From contig JAHDRW010000042.1 in assembly GCA_018433085.1 (NCBI GenBank), positions 1 to 47,623 on the forward strand: DNA of 47,623 nt. Reading direction: 5' to 3'. The notes under the pieces were generated by a model. That model had not been told where the DNA came from, ran no database searches, and saw nothing but the letters and a program-made list of their open reading frames with translations. Positions 1 to 10,109 of this stretch are shown here, piece after piece. Made by a program: the position numbers and the translations under genes. The first letter of the stretch is position 1, and each line of letters starts with the position of its first letter. The DNA comes from Deltaproteobacteria bacterium. Its GTDB lineage: Bacteria > Desulfobacterota > Desulfomonilia > UBA1062.

Positions 1-123
1 GAGCTCGATGTCATTGAATGTTTTGAGGTGCCAGGTCAGCAACGGCAGGTCGGCGAAATTACGAAACGCCAGATGGATCTCTATGCCAAACTGGGCGTCA
101 CCACCCCTGCCTCGTTACAATAA
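1..123 (+). CDS. Transposase, C-terminal end only (partial)
   Basis: Frame 1 is open from the first base of the window to a TAA at 121-123 and encodes about 40 residues. They contain a segment reading ITKRQMDLYAKLGV, which resembles the tail of DDE transposases (IS1634-like is my best guess). No start is visible because the gene begins upstream of the window. The family assignment is a similarity impression and not firm; it could also be the end of an unrelated protein. If it is an insertion sequence, its right end should lie in the next 100 bases. Confidence 0.45.
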   Translation, partial: ELDVIECFEVPGQQRQVGEITKRQMDLYAKLGVTTPASLQ

Positions 124-360
124 CTCGGGAACTCAGGTTATCACAAAAAGCCGATATCAGGATGACAGAGAAGAAATGCTGGTAACGATGGCTCCATGTA
201 TCTATACTATATATAAATGTTGAGCGGCGGATGTAAATGGGCGTGATGCCTGTAGAACAAGGCTGCGAAAGGCCGGATGACGAGTTTCCCCATAACCGCA
301 TTTTTCTTGCAAACTTACGGAACTGCCTGATAAACGGGGTTTATTATCGTAGAGGATATA
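124..360. other. Intergenic, no gene seen
   Basis: AT-richer spacer between the partial transposase and the stop codon of the giant glucan synthase. It contains a short hairpin, ATAAAC-GGG-GTTTAT at 330-344, just past the synthase stop (read on the minus strand). There is no T-run, so it is a weak terminator candidate at best. An insertion-sequence end may be included, but I could not define one. Confidence 0.5.
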
Positions 361-3300
361 TCAATTCCCGGATGAAAGTACTTTGCCTGCAGTCTGTATT
401 CTCACCTCGACCTGATGTTCACGGCGGTCGTCGACAAGAGGGATTGCCTTGTCCTGCTGATCCTTTCCATCTACTTTCACACGCATACCGCCGTTTACAT
501 CATGTGCTTGCAGGATAGTGATATGATAGACCGTCTCCCGGTACCGGTAATGGACCTTGAATGTCTCCCAACCCTTTTCGGGGAGACAGGGAGCAAAGCG
601 CAGTGTGTCCCCGTCAAGTTTGAGGCCCAGGAGCGATTCGACGATCAGCCGGTACATCCAGGCGGCAGAACCCGTATACCATGTCCATCCGCCACGGCCG
701 GTGTGCGGTGAAAGCGCATAGACATCGGCGGCGACAACATACGGTTCGACCTTATAGATGCTGACTTCGTCGGCAGAACCGGCATGATGTATGGGATTGA
801 TCATGGAAAACAGTTCCCAGGCCCGGGTGCGATCTCCCAACGCGGCGAATGCCATGGTTGCCCATATCGCCCCATGCGTATACTGCCCGCCGTTTTCTCT
901 CACCCCAGGGACGTATCCTTTTATGTAGCCCGGATCCAATTCAGACTTGTCGAAGGGCGGGTACAGGAGCCGGATCAGTGAGTGCTCCCTGTCGACGAGC
1001 TGCTTATCAAGCGCTTCCATGGCCATGGCCGAGCGCCTTGCATCTCCCGCCCCGGAAAGAACGGACCAGCTCTGGGCAATCGAATCGATCCGGCATTCAG
1101 GGCTGTTCGCCGATCCAAGCGGTGTCCCGTCGTCAAAAAAGGCTCTGCGGTACCACTCGCCGTCCCAGCCGCTCTGTTCGATATTCCGGCGCAGTTGAGC
1201 CGCCTCCTTAAGGCAGCGCTCGGCAAAGGACTGGTCGCCCCGCTCGCGGGCAACCTCGGCAAACCGGGTAAGCACATCGTACAGGAAAAAGGCCAGCCAG
1301 ACACTTTCCCCCTTGCCGTGTTCACCCACGAGGTTCATCCCGTCATTCCAGTCACCCGAACCCATGAGCGGCAAGCCGTGCTCACCAAAATTGAGGCCTT
1401 TCAGAACAGCCCGGACACAGTGATCGTACAGACCGGCCGATTCTTCAGACCGGACCGGCAGATCGTAATACGAGTCCTCGTCGGTGTTTACAAGACGGCC
1501 TTCCAGGAAGCTGACGGGTTCGTCCAGCACGCCGGTATCGCCGGTGCTCTGAACGTAGCGGCAGGTCGCCATAACGAGCCAGAGATAATCGTCCGAGCAA
1601 TGCGTGCGAACGCCCCGGCCGAACGGAGGATGCCACCAGTGCTGGACATCGCCCTCCTTGAACTGGCGGGCCGCGCAATGAAGGAGGTGCTCGCGCACGA
1701 GAAGAGGCTCCGCGTGGATGAGCGCCATCACGTCCTGCAGCTGGTCTCGGAAACCGAATGCGCCGCCGGACTGGTAATAACCGCTCCGTGCCCAGAGGCG
1801 GCAGGAAAGCGTCTGGTACAAAAGCCAGCCGTTGGCCATGATGTTCACCGCCTTGTCCGGGGTTTCCACCTGTACTGCCCCGAGCGTGCGGTTCCAGTAC
1901 TGCCAGAGCGTTTCCAGCTCACTGCGCGCAGCTGCTGAACCACGGAAGCGTTGAACCAGGTTGCCGGCTTCATCCGCATCACGCCCTGCACCGAGCCTGA
2001 AGACGATCTCGCGCTCCTGGCCGTCCGCGAGCTCGAAGGGAATCTGAATGGCGGCGCAGGGATCGTAGGCAGCTCCTACTTTGTTGGAAAGCCTCGTCCG
2101 ATTCATGGCCGCCGGATTCCGCAAGTTGCCTCCACGCCCGATAAACTCGATCCGGTCGCCGCTGAAGGTCCGGGTCACCGTATCCACGTCGAAGAAGGCG
2201 GTCCGGCCGGAGAACTCGGTGCTGTAAGGGTTCCGTGCGAACAGGGCGCCCGTGGCCGGGTCGATCCGGGTAATTACATGCATGGCGGATTTCGGCCGCA
2301 GGTCTCCCAGCACCCATTCGACGTACCCGGTCACAGAGAGCTTCCGGCTCCGCCCCGACTCGTTGCGCACCTTGAGCACCGTGAACTTGACTGGTGCGTC
2401 CTTTGCCACGTAAACCCACACCTCCGAGCGGATGCCGCGCTCCGTATGCTCGAAGACGCTGTAGCCGAACCCGTGACGGGTGACGTAAGGCGTGGCCCCC
2501 TGGCTGGGCAGCACCATGGGCGACCAGAAATGTCCGCGCTCTTCGTCACGGAGGTAGAACGCTTCTCCGCTCGAATCGCCCACGGGATCGTTGTTCCACG
2601 GAGTGAGGCGGAACTCGTGGGCGTTTTCGCTCCAGGTGTAGGCGATCCCGCTCTCCGATATGACGGTCCCGAAGTGGGGATTCGCCAGTACATTCACCCA
2701 CGGTGCAGGTGTCACCTGATCCCGCGCTGTCGTAATGACATACTCTTTCCCGTCAGGGGTGAACCCGCCTATCCCGTTGAAAAAGGCCAGGTCAGGGCGG
2801 GGTAATGCCTCAACAGCCAATGGTTCGGGGCGGTGTGTCCGGGTCGGGTTAAGTTGCGGCAAGGCTGCTTCTGCAGGGACTTTCCGGTAGAGCTGTTCCG
2901 CCAGGGGGCCTTTGCTGTCGGTGATGATGGCACGGGCGACCGTCTGAAAGAGGATGCGGTCTTCGCTCGATATCTGCTCGGCGAGCCTTACAAAGATGCC
3001 TCCCGGCTTATCCGTCAGGTTGACTTCGACGCCTGCGGCAATGAGCCCCATGATCTGGTCCTGCAGGAGCTGCCGGTAACCGGCGTGGTCTTCGTTCCAG
3101 ATCACCAGGTCCGCAATCAGTCCTTTTAAACGCCAGTACGCGTGGGCCTGGACAAGTCGGCGTACCAGCTCGATATTGGCGGAATCTTTGATCTGCAGCA
3201 ACACAATGGGCAGATCGCCCGAAATGGCATATCCCCAGAGGCCGGATTGCCCGCGGGTGTTCTTGATGAGAAGGCTCGGATCGGCGCGAAGCGATGAGTT

Positions 3301-6300
3301 TGCATAGATTACCGAGCCGGCAAGGCGCCCATAGAGCTGTGCATCGGCCTCGGTGATATTGAGCTGCTGCAAAGTCGCCTTGCTGTGCGTCCACGCCAGA
3401 TCGAAAACGCGATCCGCAAGGCGCCGGTCCTGGTATTTTTCCACAAGACCCAATGCCGTGTCCCTTGTCTCGCCTACGCCGGTGACCATATCGATCGTTG
3501 CCGTTTTCCCCGGATCGAGCATGATCCGGTACCGGATCGCGACAATCGGATCGAGCACGGAGCCGTCGCTGCCCGAGAGCGCCTCAGGCGATCTCAATGC
3601 CTGAGGCGAGGCAAGGGTGTTCCCGCGGCCGATGAACCGCATGCGGTCGGTTTCGTAGGAAACTTCTCCGGTGCGCGCCCCGTGCACTGCCATGAGGTGA
3701 AGCATCCACGCTACGGGCTCATCCTTGGAGCGTGGCCTGCGGGTACAGAGAATCGCCCGCTGCGGCCTAAGGATCTCGGTCTGGACAAAGAGGTTGCTGA
3801 ACGCCGGGTGCAGCGCATCAGTGACCGGCGGAGCGAGAACGACTTCCGCGTAGCTCGTCACCTCGATCTCTCTTTTTCTGCGGGATCGGTTGGTGACACG
3901 GATTCGGCGCAGCTCGATATCATCCTCCGGAGAGACGACGATCTCGGTGTGCATATCGATATCATTGTCGCGGCGGCGGAACTCCGCCCGGCCCTCGGAA
4001 AAGATCACCTCATAGAGCTTCGGTTGCTTCAGGGTCGGCTGAAACGTGTTGGACCAGAACTCGGAGCCTTCCACATCGCGTATGTAGCAGAATGATCCCC
4101 GGTTATCGCTGGTAGCGTCTTCGCGCCATCGCGTGACGGCTGTGTCTTTCCAGCGGCTGTAGCCGCCACCCGAATTCGTGACCATCACGTGGTACCTGCG
4201 GTTCGATAAGAGCTGAACTTCGGGAACAGTGGTGTCCGGGCTGGTGAAGACGCGCATCGGGGTCTCCGGGACCTTGGATATCGTGCGTAAATCGGAGAGA
4301 TCCGTGGCGTGCGAATAGAACGCCGTGGCCTTGGGAACACGTTCCTGAAGCAGCAGGGTTGTGGCCTTAAAGAGCGGATCGGACTCGAATCTCTGCTGCA
4401 TCGGACGGCCCGGCAGGATATGGGACAGGGCCAGAAGGCTCATGGCCTGGTGATGGGACATGTTGGCCCGGACCACGGTGCTGGCTTGTCCGCTCGTCTG
4501 GCGTGAAGGCGTGTAATCGATTGCTTCAAAAAGGCCGTATCTTCCCGCAAACCCATGCTCGACGAGTTGCTGCAGGTTCAGGCACGCAGCCTCGGGAGCC
4601 ACCATCAGCGCCAGGGCCGTTGCATACGGCGCAATGACAAGCTCCTCGGCCAACCCGCGTTTGAGCCCCAGTCCGGGGACACCGAATGCGCGGTACTGGT
4701 AGTTGTGATGGACGTCGACCATGTTGTATCCGGATTCAGAAACACCCCACGGGACCCCGCGAAGCTTCCCATACTCAATCTGTCTCTCCACGACTGCCTT
4801 GTAGGTCCTGTCAAGAAGGGTGTTCTCGTAGGTCGGCATGATCAAAAGCGGCATGAGATACTCGAACATGGAGCCGTCCCAGGAGAGTAGAACCGGATCT
4901 CCGCCGACATTTGTGAGAAGGCGCCCCAGTGCGAACCAGGATTCCTGAGGCAGCTGTCCCTGGGCAATCGCCACGAAGCAGGACAGTCGCGCCTCCGAAG
5001 CCAGCAGGTCGTAGAAGCTCGAATCCCGCCGATCCTCCCCGACGTTGTACCCGATCGAGAGCAGACGGCGCGTCTTGTCGTACAGGAAGCCGTACTCCAT
5101 GTCCGCCAGTTCGTTTAATCGCAGGGCAAGGCCTTCGATAGAGGCTATTCTCTCACCTGCATGCCTGCTCCCTTCACTGACGAGTTCCCGAAGCTTGGCA
5201 GTCCACTCCATTTCCTCGGGTGTCGCTTGTGCTTCGTGTTGATTGCTGGTTGCCGGCAGCAACTCCTTGTCGAGCCTCGCCAGTTCGGCGAGCGTCGGGA
5301 TAGTTCCGATGCCCTTGAAATCACCGGGCACTCCGGGAATGTCCGGCAACACCGTCCACGGCGCAAGAAACGTGAGCTCTTCCAGTATACCGCGGCATTG
5401 CCGGGCCATGGCCTCCGCCCACCACAACGCTTCAACGTTCTGTCCGTCAGCTAGCGAGCGGACCAGATCCTCGGCAGACGCCGTCAGCCTCTCGATAGAA
5501 ATTCGTACCGCTGAGAGCGCAGTCGGCCGGGAGCTGATTGCGGAGGCCAGTTCATGCTGAAACCCTGCGAGCGCACTTGGTGCGTCTTCCCCTTCAGCTT
5601 CCAGGAAGACCCCGAGTATATCGCTTAAGCCCTCAAACAGCTGTGGATTCACAATCCTATGATTGGGAAGCGCAAGCAGGCCCGAGCGCAATGTCAGCAG
5701 GTGAGCTCCAAGGTTCCCGCTGTCCACCGACGAGATGTATAAAGGCGGCAGAGGCTGCAGGGTCTGCGTGTCATACCAGTTGTAGAAGTGGCCTTTGTAA
5801 CGTTCCAGAGATTCCATGGTCCGGATTGTCTTCGATGTGCGGTCGAGCACCTGGCCGACGGGTATGTAGCCGAAGTCGTATGCGGACAAGTTTGCAAGGA
5901 GCGAAAGGCCCATGTTGGTGGGCGATGTGCGATGTGCAACCGGGGCAGGGCGATTCTCCTGATAACTGTCAGGCGGCAGCCAGTTGTCCTCTTTGGCCAC
6001 GAATGTTTCGAAAAATGCCCAGGTCTTCCGGGCGATCTTCCTCAGGAAAACGGTCTGATCGATGCTCAGAACAGCTTCCGGGCGGGCGAGCGGACGGCTC
6101 ATCCACCAGGCGACGGCGGGCGACGCAAACCAGAGGCCCAGTATTGGCCAGGCATAAACCAGTGATGAGGGCCTCGAAAAGGCGAGGTGGATCATTGCTG
6201 CAACGGCAATACCGGGGGCGAACCACATGGTCCTGAAAGAGCCGAAAAGGTCTGTGCGCCGATCCGGATTGCCAGAAGGATTCCATTCGAGGAGCCGTCT

Positions 6301-9093
6301 GTGCGCGATCAGCAGCCGCCATGTAGTGCGCAGAATCGCATCCAGGCTGAAGAACGCCTCATAGGGCAGGCAGGCAAGCGTGAATGCCGCCTGGGCGAAA
6401 TTCCGGCCGGCCGATCGTATTGAGGCTGAGAGGTGCGGGCCCGGCAGCACATCCTTCGGCTTCCGGAACAGTTCAAGGGCAGACGCTGCAACGGGCTGAA
6501 CCAGGAGGATCCCGATCACCGCCAGGTTCCAGAGCCAGGCCGGTGACAGGACGGTCCAGGAAAGCAGCAAGAGCAGGGTCAATGCAGAAGGCACGAGACT
6601 GCGGCGCAGGTTATCGATGATCTTCCATTGAGACAGTCCTGAGAGAGGATTTTTCTCGCGATGCCCGCCGAAAACCGGAACACGTGACAAAAGCCAGCGC
6701 GCAATCTGCCAATCACCCCGGATCCACCGATACCGCCGATTCACGTCCGCCCTGTAGCGGGAAGGGTATTCTTCGTAGAGCAGCACATCGGAGAGCAGCC
6801 CGGAGCGGGCATAGCACCCTTCCACAAGGTCGTGGCTGAGGATCTTGTTTTCGGGAAAGCGCCCATGAACGGCCAGCTCAAACGCATCGATATCATAGAT
6901 GCCCTTGCCGATGAACGATCCTTCATCGAATATATCCTGATATATATCGGATATGACACGGGTATACGGATCAATGCCCGGGTCGCTTCCATACAGCCTG
7001 GCATACCGCGACCGGTTTGTGCCCGGTAGGCTTACGGCCACGCGCGGCTGCAGAATGCCGTACCCTTCACGAACCCGCCCCATTTCCCCGTCATAGAGCG
7101 CCCGATTCAGGGGGTGAGCCATGGTTGCCGCAAGCTGCTGTGCCGAGTCGCGCGGGAGCATGGTGTCCGTGTCCAGGGTAATCACGTACTTGACGTCCGA
7201 TAACCGTTTTGTATCTCCGACAACATGCGAGAAGCGATCCTTCGAACCTTTGCGGAGAAGCGAATTCAGATCCGCAAGCTTTCCCCGCTTACGCTCGTAG
7301 CCCATCCAGATCCGCTCCTGCGGGTTCCAGAGCCGCGGCCGGTGGAAAAGGAAGAACATGTCGCCATGGGCATCCCGGTACTTACCATTGAGCTCTTCTA
7401 TCTTCTCAGCTGCAAGCCGCACCAGCGATTCGTCCTCTGGCAAAGTTTCCTCGTGAGCGTCGACGAAATCAGTCAGCAGCCCGAAGTGCAGGTTGTCGTC
7501 ACGATTTGCCAGGAACCGGACCTCGAGGGCCTCGACCAGATTCTCGATGTTCTCAGCGCTGGTCAGCATGGTCGGTATAACCACCAGGGTGTGGAATTCC
7601 GGAGGAATTCCCTTGGAGAAATCCATGCGCGGCAGCCTGTGCGGCGTAACCATCAGTGTCGTCAGCCAGTTCACCAAAGCAAGGGCAAGATGGCTGAAGC
7701 CCACAACCAGGAGGATACCGATCAGCGTGAGGAGCCAGCCATGAATTCCATCGGCATGAGCATGCACCAGCAGGCTTGCGGTAAAGATTGCGGTGATCAG
7801 CATTATAGAGCCCAGATAGAGAACCAGAGGGAACCGGCGGCCTATTCTCCGAAGGGCCTTGGTTTTGGATAAACGCATCTGCGCGAGGTGTTCGAGTTCG
7901 GGCAGGCCCTTGTCGATCAGGTAAAACCCCACATGAGCCGATCGATCGCACTCTCCGTTGCTATCGGCGCCGGCGAGTGCCAGCCTGATCGCATGTCTTG
8001 CGACCTCTTCTTCGGATTGGAGGCTGTTTTTCGCTATCTCCTCGACAACGTGGCGGTATCGATCACGGGTGGCAAAATCCATTTTTGCGTAGACTCCGGA
8101 AGGATCATCACGCAGTATCAGCTCGATAAAGCTTCTCGCTTCTACAAACTCCTGCCAGTCAATCGCGCTCAAGTGCCGGAGACTGCCGATACTGTTGCCG
8201 ATGGAGACCTGGTCGGCGGCCTGTTGCCGGGTTTCCGACTGGACCATCTGTTCTATGGTCTGGCCGGATTCAAAGAGCCACTGCTCGATCCAGGTCAACG
8301 GCAATGCCAGTGCAGGACCCTGACCCTGCAGGCGGCGGGCAAGCTCTGCAACAAACGAGCTCGACAGGGGCGGGTTTGAGCGCACCATATCCGCGATCAC
8401 CATGATCAGGCTCTTGGGGTCCTTCTCGGCGACCTCCGTCATCTGGTCCGCCCACGAGTCGGCCAGGTTCCGATCGAACCCATCAGCGGCGAGCCGGGCT
8501 CCAACGCGCCTCAGATTCTCGATCAGTGCCAGACGCAGCATGATGGGTATCGCCCACAACTCTCCCAGCTTCAGCGGTGTGATCTGCTGATAGGCTGCGA
8601 TGAAGCTGCTCAAGCTTCCCTCATCCACCCGTCCATCGCCATGCGAGATCGTCTCCAGGGCGATGTCATACACGCGAGGCAATCCTGACGACGGTCCGCT
8701 CGACAGGCGGGGCAGCTCCCGGCTGTAACCCTTGGGCAAGTGCTTCTTGGCTGTGCTGATCTGCTCTTTTATCAGATAGAGATTGTCGAGCAGCCATTCT
8801 CCTGCAGGCGCAATCCGGCGGTTCGCCTTGACGGCCGAAGCCAGCAGACTGCAGGTTTCAATCAGGACGTCTTCATTCTCGGTCAGCCGTGCCAGAAGCC
8901 TTTCCGGAGCACGATATTTTGTCAAGGTATGCGATTCGGCCAACACCCTTCCATGCTGCCTCATCTGGTCGCGGCTGAGCAGTTCCGCCCGCAACGGTGG
9001 CTCGTCAGGAGTGCGTTTTCTTGCAAATATTTCTTTGACGCGAGACTTCATGGAACGCAGGGATCTGCGAATCGTGGTTCCGGCAACATTCAC
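361..9093 (-). CDS. Cyclic beta-1,2-glucan synthase-like (GT84/GH94-type) giant membrane enzyme
   Basis: 2910 residues, close to the 2800-2900 of NdvB/Cgs-type cyclic beta-1,2-glucan synthases, which build periplasmic glucan rings from UDP-glucose at the inner membrane. Visible layout: a helical N-terminal region; membrane segments around 418-484; a GT84-like glycosyltransferase from about 500 to 830 with a DTDTMLP motif near 642 and SHDLVEG near 751; further membrane segments at about 831-871 and 954-994; a glycoamylase-like region around 1290-1560; two beta-sandwich GT36-type modules beginning near 1610 and 2130; and a C-terminal GH94-like (alpha/alpha)6 region with GDWNDGMN near 2583, where phosphorylase relatives carry the catalytic Asp. 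The start is GTG at 9093 with AAGGAG nine bases upstream. It stands alone, with no exporter (ndvA) beside it. The product ring could differ from beta-1,2-glucan. Confidence 0.9.
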   Translation of the reverse strand: MNVAGTTIRRSLRSMKSRVKEIFARKRTPDEPPLRAELLSRDQMRQHGRVLAESHTLTKYRAPERLLARLTENEDVLIETCSLLASAVKANRRIAPAGEWLLDNLYLIKEQISTAKKHLPKGYSRELPRLSSGPSSGLPRVYDIALETISHGDGRVDEGSLSSFIAAYQQITPLKLGELWAIPIMLRLALIENLRRVGARLAADGFDRNLADSWADQMTEVAEKDPKSLIMVIADMVRSNPPLSSSFVAELARRLQGQGPALALPLTWIEQWLFESGQTIEQMVQSETRQQAADQVSIGNSIGSLRHLSAIDWQEFVEARSFIELILRDDPSGVYAKMDFATRDRYRHVVEEIAKNSLQSEEEVARHAIRLALAGADSNGECDRSAHVGFYLIDKGLPELEHLAQMRLSKTKALRRIGRRFPLVLYLGSIMLITAIFTASLLVHAHADGIHGWLLTLIGILLVVGFSHLALALVNWLTTLMVTPHRLPRMDFSKGIPPEFHTLVVIPTMLTSAENIENLVEALEVRFLANRDDNLHFGLLTDFVDAHEETLPEDESLVRLAAEKIEELNGKYRDAHGDMFFLFHRPRLWNPQERIWMGYERKRGKLADLNSLLRKGSKDRFSHVVGDTKRLSDVKYVITLDTDTMLPRDSAQQLAATMAHPLNRALYDGEMGRVREGYGILQPRVAVSLPGTNRSRYARLYGSDPGIDPYTRVISDIYQDIFDEGSFIGKGIYDIDAFELAVHGRFPENKILSHDLVEGCYARSGLLSDVLLYEEYPSRYRADVNRRYRWIRGDWQIARWLLSRVPVFGGHREKNPLSGLSQWKIIDNLRRSLVPSALTLLLLLSWTVLSPAWLWNLAVIGILLVQPVAASALELFRKPKDVLPGPHLSASIRSAGRNFAQAAFTLACLPYEAFFSLDAILRTTWRLLIAHRRLLEWNPSGNPDRRTDLFGSFRTMWFAPGIAVAAMIHLAFSRPSSLVYAWPILGLWFASPAVAWWMSRPLARPEAVLSIDQTVFLRKIARKTWAFFETFVAKEDNWLPPDSYQENRPAPVAHRTSPTNMGLSLLANLSAYDFGYIPVGQVLDRTSKTIRTMESLERYKGHFYNWYDTQTLQPLPPLYISSVDSGNLGAHLLTLRSGLLALPNHRIVNPQLFEGLSDILGVFLEAEGEDAPSALAGFQHELASAISSRPTALSAVRISIERLTASAEDLVRSLADGQNVEALWWAEAMARQCRGILEELTFLAPWTVLPDIPGVPGDFKGIGTIPTLAELARLDKELLPATSNQHEAQATPEEMEWTAKLRELVSEGSRHAGERIASIEGLALRLNELADMEYGFLYDKTRRLLSIGYNVGEDRRDSSFYDLLASEARLSCFVAIAQGQLPQESWFALGRLLTNVGGDPVLLSWDGSMFEYLMPLLIMPTYENTLLDRTYKAVVERQIEYGKLRGVPWGVSESGYNMVDVHHNYQYRAFGVPGLGLKRGLAEELVIAPYATALALMVAPEAACLNLQQLVEHGFAGRYGLFEAIDYTPSRQTSGQASTVVRANMSHHQAMSLLALSHILPGRPMQQRFESDPLFKATTLLLQERVPKATAFYSHATDLSDLRTISKVPETPMRVFTSPDTTVPEVQLLSNRRYHVMVTNSGGGYSRWKDTAVTRWREDATSDNRGSFCYIRDVEGSEFWSNTFQPTLKQPKLYEVIFSEGRAEFRRRDNDIDMHTEIVVSPEDDIELRRIRVTNRSRRKREIEVTSYAEVVLAPPVTDALHPAFSNLFVQTEILRPQRAILCTRRPRSKDEPVAWMLHLMAVHGARTGEVSYETDRMRFIGRGNTLASPQALRSPEALSGSDGSVLDPIVAIRYRIMLDPGKTATIDMVTGVGETRDTALGLVEKYQDRRLADRVFDLAWTHSKATLQQLNITEADAQLYGRLAGSVIYANSSLRADPSLLIKNTRGQSGLWGYAISGDLPIVLLQIKDSANIELVRRLVQAHAYWRLKGLIADLVIWNEDHAGYRQLLQDQIMGLIAAGVEVNLTDKPGGIFVRLAEQISSEDRILFQTVARAIITDSKGPLAEQLYRKVPAEAALPQLNPTRTHRPEPLAVEALPRPDLAFFNGIGGFTPDGKEYVITTARDQVTPAPWVNVLANPHFGTVISESGIAYTWSENAHEFRLTPWNNDPVGDSSGEAFYLRDEERGHFWSPMVLPSQGATPYVTRHGFGYSVFEHTERGIRSEVWVYVAKDAPVKFTVLKVRNESGRSRKLSVTGYVEWVLGDLRPKSAMHVITRIDPATGALFARNPYSTEFSGRTAFFDVDTVTRTFSGDRIEFIGRGGNLRNPAAMNRTRLSNKVGAAYDPCAAIQIPFELADGQEREIVFRLGAGRDADEAGNLVQRFRGSAAARSELETLWQYWNRTLGAVQVETPDKAVNIMANGWLLYQTLSCRLWARSGYYQSGGAFGFRDQLQDVMALIHAEPLLVREHLLHCAARQFKEGDVQHWWHPPFGRGVRTHCSDDYLWLVMATCRYVQSTGDTGVLDEPVSFLEGRLVNTDEDSYYDLPVRSEESAGLYDHCVRAVLKGLNFGEHGLPLMGSGDWNDGMNLVGEHGKGESVWLAFFLYDVLTRFAEVARERGDQSFAERCLKEAAQLRRNIEQSGWDGEWYRRAFFDDGTPLGSANSPECRIDSIAQSWSVLSGAGDARRSAMAMEALDKQLVDREHSLIRLLYPPFDKSELDPGYIKGYVPGVRENGGQYTHGAIWATMAFAALGDRTRAWELFSMINPIHHAGSADEVSIYKVEPYVVAADVYALSPHTGRGGWTWYTGSAAWMYRLIVESLLGLKLDGDTLRFAPCLPEKGWETFKVHYRYRETVYHITILQAHDVNGGMRVKVDGKDQQDKAIPLVDDRREHQVEVRIQTAGKVLSSGN

Positions 9094-9449
9094 TCTCGAG
9101 GTCTCCTTCTGACATGCCCCACGGCGGTGATAGTTATGGCGGGGTTCATCACTGAATCTCTCAGCTTATCTTACCCGCAAGCATAGGTCCAGTTTAATCG
9201 ATCCCGCAAATAGTACCTATGCCCATAACGCTTGGCTTTACTAGAAAAAAATGGACGACTGCCTGTACCAATAATTACGCAATATTTCCTTTCTTCGAAA
9301 ATATTTTTCCATAAGGGGGACTCGTCATAACAGATAGATAATCATTCCTGTGACATTTGAAAACCTATGATCTCCAAATGCTCTATGAATAGAACACCCT
9401 GATTTTTGAAAGTCCAGTTCCCGGCATGAATGTGTTAGTCAGCAGGCTT
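9094..9449. other. Intergenic upstream of the glucan synthase, with an inverted repeat
   Basis: Leader of the glucan synthase gene plus AT-rich spacer before the insertion-sequence scar. It contains an 8-bp perfect inverted repeat, GCATAGGT at 9181-9188 and ACCTATGC at 9215-9222, about 90 bases upstream of the start. The 26-base gap makes it either a long-loop hairpin or two operator half-sites. No convincing gene is seen. Confidence 0.45.
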
Positions 9450-9495
9450 AGAAGCGGGTCCGGTTGTTGAGACAGGGGATGGCGATTTATAAGTG
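9450..9495. repeat. Direct repeat, copy 1 (insertion-sequence end)
   Basis: A 46-base segment beginning AGAAGCGGGTCCGG nearly matches the segment at 10064-10109 (a few mismatches). Copy 2 is the left end of the IS3-like remnant, so this copy is probably a solo end left by another copy or by a nested insertion. The IS256-like remnant begins directly after it. Confidence 0.75.
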
Positions 9496-10063
9496 ATCGG
9501 TAATGTCCAGAATTTAGTGTAAATGGCCGAGATCTCAGTAAGGAGGAGAGAGAATTGGCCATACGAGATGAGTTGTTGGACGAGTTGATGAAGGGGGTAT
9601 GAGAAGCCCGAGGATATTCTCGGAGAAAACGGACTTCTCAAGGATCTGACGAAACGGCTTTTAGAGAAGGCTCTCCAGGGAGAGATGACCCACCACGAAA
9701 GGATATCCCAAGTGGTCGCCTGCCGGCAAGAATACCGGCAATTTCAGAAACGGCAAGAACACCAAGAAGATCAAAGGTGAGTTCGGGCAGATGGAGATCG
9801 AGGTTCCCCGGGACCGCAACGGCGAATTCGAACCGGTGATCATCCCGAAGTGCCAGAGCCGCTTTGATGGGTTCGACGACAAGATCATTTCCATGTACGC
9901 CCGGGGCATGAGCACCCGTGAGATCCAGGGCCACCTCAAGGAAATCTACCAGATCGAGGTATCCCCAGAGTTTATCTCAAGCGTTACCGATTCTGTCATG
10001 GAAGATGTCCGTCAGTGGCAGAACCGGCCCTTAGATTCCGTATATCCGATCCTGTATCTGGAT
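9496..10063 (+). mobile_element. IS256-family transposase remnant, frameshifted and truncated
   Basis: A TTG or nearby start at 9555 opens a reading frame for the N-terminal part of a mutator/IS256-type transposase. The frame breaks near 9597 (an extra G before TATGAG) and again near 9720. It is open from 9791 to the truncation, with typical IS256 motifs such as YARGMSTREIQ and PILYLD. The gene stops abruptly at 10063, where the IS3-like end begins, so more than half of the transposase including the rest of the DDE core is missing. It cannot encode an active enzyme. Confidence 0.8.
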
Positions 10064-10109
10064 AGAAGTGGCTCCGGTTGTTGAGACAGGGGCTGGCGAT
10101 TTATAAGTG
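10064..10109. repeat. Direct repeat, copy 2 (left end of IS3-like remnant)
   Basis: Near-identical to 9450-9495. It includes the element's terminal AGAAGTGG and continues through a TTGAGACAGGGG core to TTATAAGTG. The opposite end of the remnant carries the related core TAGGACAGGGG in inverted orientation. Confidence 0.75.
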
